From: an uncultured Planctomycetota bacterium
Lineage (GTDB): Bacteria > Planctomycetota > Phycisphaerae > UBA1845 > Fen-1342
Reading direction: 5' to 3'
Length of the DNA stretch: 64,000 bases
Assembly: GCA_900696525.1 (NCBI GenBank)
Contig: CAADGL010000022.1
Coordinates: 1 to 64,000, forward strand
The first letter of the stretch is position 1. Each line of letters opens with the position of its first letter. Shown here one piece after another: positions 58,575-64,000 of the stretch. A program made the translations under genes and the position numbers. The notes below the pieces were generated by a model. The model saw only the letters and a program-made list of their open reading frames with translations. It was not told the DNA's origin and searched no databases.

Positions 58575-58599
58575 CCCCGGTCGGAGAGCCGCAATCGCA

Positions 58600-60051
58600 A
58601 TGCATCCGCTGCTCGATCGTTTCGAGGCCAACGTCGCCGCCCGGGGCGAAGCGCTCGCCGTGGCCGACGCCGGCCTCGCGCTGAGCTACGCGGCGCTGCG
58701 CGCGGTTGCGGGCGGCCTGGCCGGGCAGATCGAGCGCGCCAGCGGCCGGAGACGCATCGGCATCATGACCCCGACCTCCGCCGCGGGCGCGACGGCGATC
58801 CTCGCCGGCTGGTACGCCGGCAGGACACCCGTGCCGCTGAACTTCCTGCTGTCCGACGCCGAGCTCGCCGCCATCGGGCGCGACGCCGATCTCGACCTCG
58901 TCGTGACGGTCGAGCCCCTGGCCGACAAGGCACGCGCTACCGGCGCTGCGCCGCTCGTCCTGAGCGCGAGGCACACGCTCGTGCCCCGGCCAATCCCCCC
59001 AGCCCCGGCCGTCGCGGAAGACACCGGCGTCATCCTCTACACCTCCGGCACGACCGGCGCGCCCAAGGGCGTCTGCCTGTCGTTTCAGAACCTGGTCAGC
59101 AACGCCGACGCCTGCATCGCCCACGCGCGCATCGACCCCGACCGCGTCTTCCTGAGCGTCCTGCCGCAGTTTCACTCGTTCGGCTTCACGGCCATGACCG
59201 TCGTACCGCTGCTGCTTGGGGCGACCGCCTGGTACCTGCCGCGCTTCAGCCCCGCCGCCGTGCTGAACTGCATCGCCGAGCGCCGCGTCAACGTCTTCAT
59301 GGCCGTCGCCAGCATGTACGCCGCACTCCTGCGGCAGCGCGAGACCCCGCCGCATGGCCTGGCCTCGATGCAGTTGGCCGTCAGCGGCGGAGAACCCTTG
59401 CCGGCGACGGTGGCGGCGGCGTTCCGCGAGCGCTTCGGCATCGAGCTGCTGGAGGGCTACGGCCTCACCGAAACGTCGCCGGTCGTGTCGCTGAACGTGC
59501 CGTGGGCCCATCGGCCCGGCTCCGTCGGCCGGGCGCTGCCGGGCATCGACGTCCGCGCCGTCGACGACGCCGGCGCCGCGCTGCCCCCCGGAGGCGAAGG
59601 CGAGCTCGTCGTGCGCGGCCATTGTGTGATGCAGGGCTACCACAACCGCCCGGAAGATACGGCGGCCGTGGTGCGCGGCGGCGCGCTGCACACGGGCGAC
59701 ATCGGCCGCGTCGACGCCGACGGATACATCCACATCACCGGCCGGGCCCGCGAGATGATGATCGTCGGCGGCGAGAATGTCTTCCCAGCCGAGATCGAGG
59801 CGGTTCTGCTGGAGCATCCCGCCGTGGCCGACACCGGCGTGATCGGCGCGCCCGACGCGCTGCGCGGCGAGTCGCCCGTCGCGTTTGTCGTGCTGCGCGA
59901 GGGCGCTGCCGCCGAGCCCGCGGAGCTGCGGCGCTTCTGCCGCGACCGGCTGGCGGGCTACAAGCTGCCGCGGGAGGTGCGCATCGTGCCCGACCTGCCG
60001 CGCGGGCCGACCGGCAAGGTCCTCCGCCGGGCGCTGCGTGAGCGCTTGTGA
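58600..60051 (+). CDS. AMP-forming acyl-CoA synthetase-like ligase
   Basis: A 483-residue ANL-superfamily enzyme that activates a carboxylate as an acyl-adenylate. Motifs: YTSGTTGAPKG, LLEGYGLTETSPVVS, LHTGDIGRVDADGYIHITGR and PRGPTGKVLRRAL. The ATG at 58600 was chosen because it starts the domain and has GGAGAG upstream. Fatty acyl-CoA ligase is the default reading; the substrate is not fixed. It follows the pterin enzyme by 25 bases, probably in one transcript. Confidence 0.9.
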   Translation: MHPLLDRFEANVAARGEALAVADAGLALSYAALRAVAGGLAGQIERASGRRRIGIMTPTSAAGATAILAGWYAGRTPVPLNFLLSDAELAAIGRDADLDLVVTVEPLADKARATGAAPLVLSARHTLVPRPIPPAPAVAEDTGVILYTSGTTGAPKGVCLSFQNLVSNADACIAHARIDPDRVFLSVLPQFHSFGFTAMTVVPLLLGATAWYLPRFSPAAVLNCIAERRVNVFMAVASMYAALLRQRETPPHGLASMQLAVSGGEPLPATVAAAFRERFGIELLEGYGLTETSPVVSLNVPWAHRPGSVGRALPGIDVRAVDDAGAALPPGGEGELVVRGHCVMQGYHNRPEDTAAVVRGGALHTGDIGRVDADGYIHITGRAREMMIVGGENVFPAEIEAVLLEHPAVADTGVIGAPDALRGESPVAFVVLREGAAAEPAELRRFCRDRLAGYKLPREVRIVPDLPRGPTGKVLRRALRERL

Positions 60052-60113
60052 AGCGTGCCCCCGGCGGCTCCGTTGAGACGGCCAGAAGAGAAAGCAGAAA
60101 TCGGCGGGCGGGC

Positions 60114-60141
60114 TTGGCAAACGGGCGGTCCGGGGTATACT
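60114..60141 (+). promoter_or_regulatory. Strong sigma-70-like promoter for rpsL-rpsG
   Basis: TTGGCA (60114-60119) and TATACT (60136-60141) are 16 bases apart, about 60 bases before rpsL. Both hexamers differ from consensus at few positions, fitting a highly expressed ribosomal operon. Confidence 0.72.
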
Positions 60142-60202
60142 TCGGGGTTCTCGGCGACGGCCGCGCCGCGGGGCGCGGGCCGGGCCGTGGTTCGGAGACT
60201 GC

Positions 60203-60595
<393 letters not shown>

Positions 60596-60655
60596 TCGGC
60601 GTACGGTAGGGAAGCTGGGATGGCGCCCGGACGGGCGCGACGGTGAGAACAAGGT

Positions 60656-61132
60656 ATGGCGTTCAAGCGATTCACGGCTTCGGCCAAGCAGTTCCGCGGC
60701 GATCCGCGCTTCGACAACAGGCTGGCCAGCAAGTTCATCAACTGCATGATGTGGAGCGGCAAGAAGTCCGTCGCCCAGCGCATCTTCTACGACGCGATGG
60801 ACCGCATCGCCGAAAAGATCAAGGACGCCCCGCCCATCGAGGTCTTCGAGACCGCGATCGACAAGATCCGCCCTGCCGTCGAGGTGCGCTCCAAGCGCGT
60901 TGGCGGTGCGAACTACCAGGTGCCGATGCAGGTGCCCCACAAGCGCCAGACCTCCCTGGCGATCCGCTGGGTGCTCCAGGCCACGCGCGGCAAGGGCGGG
61001 CGACCCATGTCGCAGCGGCTGGCCGACGAGCTGATGGCGGCTTATCGCGGCGAAGGCGAGGCCATCACCACGCGCGAGAACGTGCACCGCATGGCCGACG
61101 CCAACAAGGCCTTCGCCCACTTCGCCTGGTAA
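60656..61132 (+). CDS. rpsG: 30S ribosomal protein S7
   Basis: A 158-residue S7, the assembly initiator that binds the 3' major domain of 16S rRNA. Signatures are [47 protein letters not shown] and [18 protein letters not shown]. It follows rpsL in the usual order, but fusA and tuf do not follow; a minus-strand gene comes next. Confidence 0.98.
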   Translation: MAFKRFTASAKQFRGDPRFDNRLASKFINCMMWSGKKSVAQRIFYDAMDRIAEKIKDAPPIEVFETAIDKIRPAVEVRSKRVGGANYQVPMQVPHKRQTSLAIRWVLQATRGKGGRPMSQRLADELMAAYRGEGEAITTRENVHRMADANKAFAHFAW

Positions 61133-61197
61133 CGTCCGGGCACAGGGCGACGTCCGGACTTGCAGAATGAACCCACGAGCGCCCGGCGGGCCTGGCC

Positions 61198-61677
61198 TCA
61201 GCCGGGCGTTCTCGTGCGCACGCGCGAGCCCCCCGCCTTCCGCATGGCCTCCAGCCGAGCGAGCAGCTCCGCCCGGCCCAGCTCCGTCACCCGGCCGTCA
61301 CGCAGCAACGCCAGCCACCGCCCCCGCCGCCACTGCGAAAACACGACAATCCAGTCCTCCGGATCGCGCTCACAGAGCCCGCCCACGTAGCCGAAGCCCC
61401 GCTCCCACGCGCCGCCGCCGTCCCGCACGCGCCGCAGGTCGGCCCCCTCCGCCAGCCCCGCCGCCGTCAACGCATCGAGCGACGCGGGCAGCAGCCCGTC
61501 GTGCCCGGCGGCGTAGATCAGCAGTCCGATGCCGATCTGGCGCAGCGCCTCCTCAACGCGAAGCCGGCGATCATCATCGAACACGCCGCGCAGCCAGACC
61601 AGGCCGGCGGCGATGAGCAGCACGACCGCGCCCGCCGCGATCGCGAGGGCCCGACGGACGTTGCGTGCCCGGCTCAT
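61198..61677 (-). CDS. Small membrane protein, pseudopilin-like C-terminus
   Basis: A 159-residue protein: one N-terminal membrane helix (ALAIAAGAVVLLIAAGLVWL), then LRQIGIGLLIYAAGHDGLLPASLDAL, a pattern like the post-helix region of planctomycete type II pseudopilins, and a C-terminal part of unknown fold. The start at 61677 overlaps the previous stop by 4 bases (ATGA). It converges on rpsG. Assignment to the pseudopilins is tentative. Confidence 0.65.
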   Translation of the reverse strand: MSRARNVRRALAIAAGAVVLLIAAGLVWLRGVFDDDRRLRVEEALRQIGIGLLIYAAGHDGLLPASLDALTAAGLAEGADLRRVRDGGGAWERGFGYVGGLCERDPEDWIVVFSQWRRGRWLALLRDGRVTELGRAELLARLEAMRKAGGSRVRTRTPG

Positions 61678-62090
61678 GCGTCCAGCGTCCGGACGATCAC
61701 GGCGTCGCCACGGGCCGCGCACTTTCCCGTGGGCAGCCGCTCGCTCGCCAGGTTGACGATCGCGTTGCCGCCCTTCTCGGCCGCCAGGGCCTTGAGCACG
61801 TCGACGGCCCTCGTTGGCGAGATGTGGCCGTCGGTGAAGACCGCCTCGATCTGGCGGACGATCTGGAAGCCGGCGATGGTCGCGGTTGAGCTGGTGGCGA
61901 TGATGCGCGCCGCCAGGCGCTCCAGCTCCTGCTGCTGCATGTACAGGTAGCCGCGCGACTCGCGCAGCTCGGCCCGCCGCCGCGCGTCATACGCCGCCTC
62001 GCGCCGCCGCTGCCACCAGCGGATGGCGACCGCCAGCACGACGACGCAGACGCCGCCGGCGACCCACGCTACGACCCACGCGTCAGGCAT
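61674..62090 (-). CDS. Membrane-anchored YbjQ-like domain protein
   Basis: A 138-residue protein with an N-terminal helix (AWVVAWVAGGVCVVVLAVAI), a charged linker, and a C-terminal segment IIATSSTATIAGFQIVRQIEAVF...AAEKGGNAIVNLASE that resembles the YbjQ/DUF74 heavy-metal-binding fold. The family call is moderate. It overlaps the downstream gene by 4 bases. The start at 62090 begins the membrane helix; no strong ribosome site is seen. Confidence 0.55.
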   Translation of the reverse strand: MPDAWVVAWVAGGVCVVVLAVAIRWWQRRREAAYDARRRAELRESRGYLYMQQQELERLAARIIATSSTATIAGFQIVRQIEAVFTDGHISPTRAVDVLKALAAEKGGNAIVNLASERLPTGKCAARGDAVIVRTLDA

Positions 62091-62263
62091 ACGCGAACGG
62101 AGTATACCGTCGTGTGGAGCACGGGGTGTGCCACTGCGGCGCGAGGTGTGCCCGGGGCTTGGCACGGCCGCGCCAGCCAAGGCGCGGGCGCGCCACTTGA
62201 AAGGCCACAGCGGCCGTGTTAGGATGTTGTCTGGTTCACGGACGTGGGGGTTTGGAGATTGAC

Positions 62264-62773
62264 ATGAACAGTTTTCGGGTTGTAGAGACCCGGGCCGGAT
62301 ACGTCGCGTACGTCGCCGGAGGCGAGGGACTGAAGCGCGTCTTCATGCCGCAACCGTCGGCGTCGGCCGCAATCGCCGGGCTTCGCCGGGAGTTCGCCGA
62401 CGCCCGGGCGGACGCGCGGCTGCTGCCTGACCTGGCGCGCGAGCTGGAGCGCTTCTTCGCCGGCGAGCGGGTCGATTTCAACGTCACGCTCGACGTTGCG
62501 GGCGCCGGCGCGTTTGAGCAAGCCGTCTGGCGGGCCTGCCGCCGGATTCCCTATGGCCAGACGGTGTCCTACGCGGGACTGGCGAAGCGCGTCGGCCGGC
62601 CGCGCGCGGCCCGGGCCGTGGGCAACGCGATGCGGCGGAACCGTTTTCCGTTTGTCGTGCCGTGCCATCGGGTGCTGTGCAGCGACGGCTCGCTCGGCGG
62701 ATACGGGGGGCGCAGCGGGGTGAGCTTCAAGCGCGATCTGCTCGACATGGAATCGGCCGCCGCCGCCAACTGA
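62264..62773 (+). CDS. ogt: Methylated-DNA-protein cysteine methyltransferase (Ogt)
   Basis: A 169-residue DNA repair protein that removes O6-alkyl groups from guanine in a single suicide reaction. The active-site Cys134 is in FPFVVPCHRVL; the helix-turn-helix is GQTVSYAGLAKRVGRPRAARAVGNAMRRN. It has the N-terminal domain of the Ogt type. TGGAG lies 6 bases before the ATG. The stop codon overlaps a copy of the dispersed repeat. Confidence 0.95.
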   Translation: MNSFRVVETRAGYVAYVAGGEGLKRVFMPQPSASAAIAGLRREFADARADARLLPDLARELERFFAGERVDFNVTLDVAGAGAFEQAVWRACRRIPYGQTVSYAGLAKRVGRPRAARAVGNAMRRNRFPFVVPCHRVLCSDGSLGGYGGRSGVSFKRDLLDMESAAAAN

Positions 62774-62825
62774 AGGGGCTCTTGCCTGATCCGAGCCGCG
62801 CCCCTGAGGAAGCGGTTGCGTCGGA
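62773..62825 (+). repeat. Dispersed repeat, copy 2
   Basis: A 53-base element that begins on the last base of the ogt TGA stop. It differs from 7463-7515 at 5 positions. It has no gene in it. Confidence 0.78.
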
Positions 62826-62877
62826 CGACGGCACGTTTTGCGAGGGCCGGTGTTCCTCGGTCGTGAGGAAGCGGGGC

Positions 62878-63762
62878 CTACTCGACGATGGCGCCGCCGA
62901 TCTGCTGATGGACCAGCGGCGAGTTGCGCACGACCAGCAGACCGCGGAACGATGCGATCGTGCCTTGCCCGCCGTTCTCCGCCCAGGAACCCGGCTCGAT
63001 CGTGGCGACGATTACCTGCATGAGCTGGCGCATGTGCGCATCGCGGCCCACGCGGTCGTCCGGGTCTTCGCCCAGCGGGTCGTCGCCTTCGAGCAGCACG
63101 CCGCTCGTCACCTGTTCAGTGATCGGCCGGCTGCCGACGGCGCCCTCCGCGACGGCGATCTGGCTGCCGGCCACGTAGGTGTGCTGCCGCACGGCGCCGA
63201 ACGTCGGCCGCCTCAGGCGCGAGGCCAACAGGTCGTTCACGTCGTAGACGCGGACGATCATCGGCTGGTCCAGGTCGCGCACGCTGGAGATGACGATGAA
63301 CGCGTCGTCGGCCCGGTAGGCGAGCTTGGTCCCGTCGGGCGCGGCCTCGTTCATCACCAGCCAGAGCGCCTGGCTCAGCCGCACGTTCCGCACCGTCAAC
63401 GAGACCGGCTGGGTGCGCTCGATCCCCAGTCGTTCGAGCTCCTCCCAGCGCACCACGACGTTGACGTCCGCCATCGCCCCGATCGCCGCGAAAACGTCCT
63501 CCAGCGGCGTTTCCGCAAAGCGCACCTCGGGCAGCCGCATCGCCAGTGCCCGTACTGCGGCGCGCGGCCCCTTCCTCGCGACGGCGTCGCCGGCGCGATC
63601 ACCCGGCGGATCGGCGGGCGCACCGACTTGCGCCCGAGCCGTCGCACAGGCCCACACACAAAGCAGGACGCTCAAGGCTATCCCAGAGCCCGATCCGAGC
63701 CGCGCCCGCGAGGAAGCGGCTGCTACGGAAGGCCGACGGTTTCCATTCGATCGCACTTGCAT
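62878..63762 (-). CDS. STN/secretin-N-like exported protein (paralog 3)
   Basis: A 294-residue paralog of the genes at 46827 and 47758: LPEVRFAETPLEDVFAAIGAMADVNVVVRW, VRNVRLSQALWLVMNEA, VRVYDVNDLL and a C-terminal block ATIEPGSWAENGGQGTI...SPLVHQQIGG. The signal helix is GIALSVLLCVWACATARA. The ATG at 63762 gives a long Arg-rich n-region coded partly by a dispersed repeat (63688-63722); a TTG inside that helix is an alternative start. Partner unknown. Confidence 0.75.
   Translation of the reverse strand: MQVRSNGNRRPSVAAASSRARLGSGSGIALSVLLCVWACATARAQVGAPADPPGDRAGDAVARKGPRAAVRALAMRLPEVRFAETPLEDVFAAIGAMADVNVVVRWEELERLGIERTQPVSLTVRNVRLSQALWLVMNEAAPDGTKLAYRADDAFIVISSVRDLDQPMIVRVYDVNDLLASRLRRPTFGAVRQHTYVAGSQIAVAEGAVGSRPITEQVTSGVLLEGDDPLGEDPDDRVGRDAHMRQLMQVIVATIEPGSWAENGGQGTIASFRGLLVVRNSPLVHQQIGGAIVE
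63688..63722 (+). repeat. Dispersed repeat, copy 3 (within a coding region)
   Basis: Plus-strand sequence GCCCGATCCGAGCCGCGCCC then GCGAGGAAGCGG matches the core of copies 1 and 2. It lies antisense inside the N-terminal codons of the third STN-like gene. Confidence 0.72.
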
Positions 63763-63911
63763 CAGGTCTCTTAGCTCGCGCCCCCCGCGCCATCGCCCGC
63801 ATGGACCGCCGAACGGTCGTCACCGCCGAATTAGACACGGCGCGCCGCCGCCCGGCGGATCGGCATGCATGATCGCGGTACGGCGCCCGGCCCCGGCGAA
63901 GAAAGACAGGA

Positions 63912-63946
63912 CGGCCGGACCGCCCATTTCTCGGACGGTCCGGCCG
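63912..63946 (-). terminator. Hairpin, probable terminator of a gene beyond the window
   Basis: CGGCCGGACCG (63912-63922) pairs perfectly with 63936-63946 around a 13-base loop. On the minus strand the stem is followed by TCCTGTCTTTCTTC, a T-rich tail, so it could end a minus-strand gene entering from the right. The rest of 63763-64000 shows no gene. Confidence 0.45.
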
Positions 63947-64000
63947 CGCCTGGAACAGCATTGGTCGCCGTAGAGCCGCGACCGGCGCCTCAGCGGCGCT

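Noticed and set aside
61175-61215. Hairpin at the end of the pseudopilin-like gene as a terminator
   Set aside because: The stem has a bulge, overlaps the coding end of the minus-strand gene, and has no T tract on either strand.

Overview
The window reads as chromosomal DNA of a GC-rich Planctomycetota bacterium; the class cannot be fixed from the sequence. The evidence is a PEP-CTERM protein, an alternative complex III (Act) operon fused to a cytochrome c oxidase operon, a subtilase ending in a dockerin-like calcium repeat, receptor-less Ser/Thr kinases with an N-terminal nucleotide-cyclase-type domain, several STN/secretin-N-like periplasmic proteins, and an endonuclease-type MutL. No tRNA, rRNA, CRISPR array, phage or complete insertion sequence was found. 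Most of the window looks like stable housekeeping and respiratory chromosome.

Layout. 1-24 kb: a 3' gene remnant with its terminator, larE, a PEP-CTERM protein, the Na+/H+ antiporter nhaA, a cation P-type ATPase, two tandem cyclase-kinase hybrids, two STAS proteins, infA, an LTXXQ-like periplasmic protein, a thioredoxin-fold protein beside a secreted 12-cysteine mini-protein, ruvB, a coiled-coil membrane protein, a rhodanese/methyltransferase-EVE-lipoprotein run, and a phosphomannomutase-type enzyme overlapping an apparently inactive M16 peptidase. 24-38.5 kb (all minus): one respiratory operon actA-actB-actC-actDE-actF-unknown-sco-coxB-coxA-coxC-coxD-subunit III-like, with a good sigma-70-like promoter at 38659-38686. 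It would move electrons from menaquinol through ACIII and c-type hemes to an A2-type heme-copper oxidase. 38.8-50.4 kb (mostly plus): ppk2, mutL, scpB, a zinc-ribbon membrane protein, a hotdog thioesterase, a GT-C-like membrane protein, an RF-1-domain protein (minus), a cysteine desulfurase, two STN-like paralogs, a SHOCT-like protein and clpX. 50.4-64 kb: a repeat-rich gap, a secreted subtilase, otsA overlapping an otsB-GH15 fusion, a lipoprotein, a PTPS-III-like pterin enzyme, an acyl-CoA ligase-like enzyme, rpsL-rpsG behind a strong promoter, two small membrane proteins, ogt, and a third STN-like paralog.

Themes. Minus-strand genes often overlap by 4 bases (ATGA), consistent with translational coupling. 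Non-ATG starts are common (TTG for infA, sco and the phosphomannomutase; GTG for several others), and actA may start at ATC. A dispersed intergenic repeat is present in four copies (7463, 50595, 62773, 63688); two copies begin exactly at a stop codon and one is read through as the N-terminus of a protein.

The best candidates for something new are the 12-cysteine secreted peptide with its CXXC-less thioredoxin-fold partner, the cyclase-kinase pair in which the cyclase transition-state Asn is Asp in both copies, the three-member STN-only family, and the four-cysteine N-terminal module on the phosphomannomutase-type enzyme.
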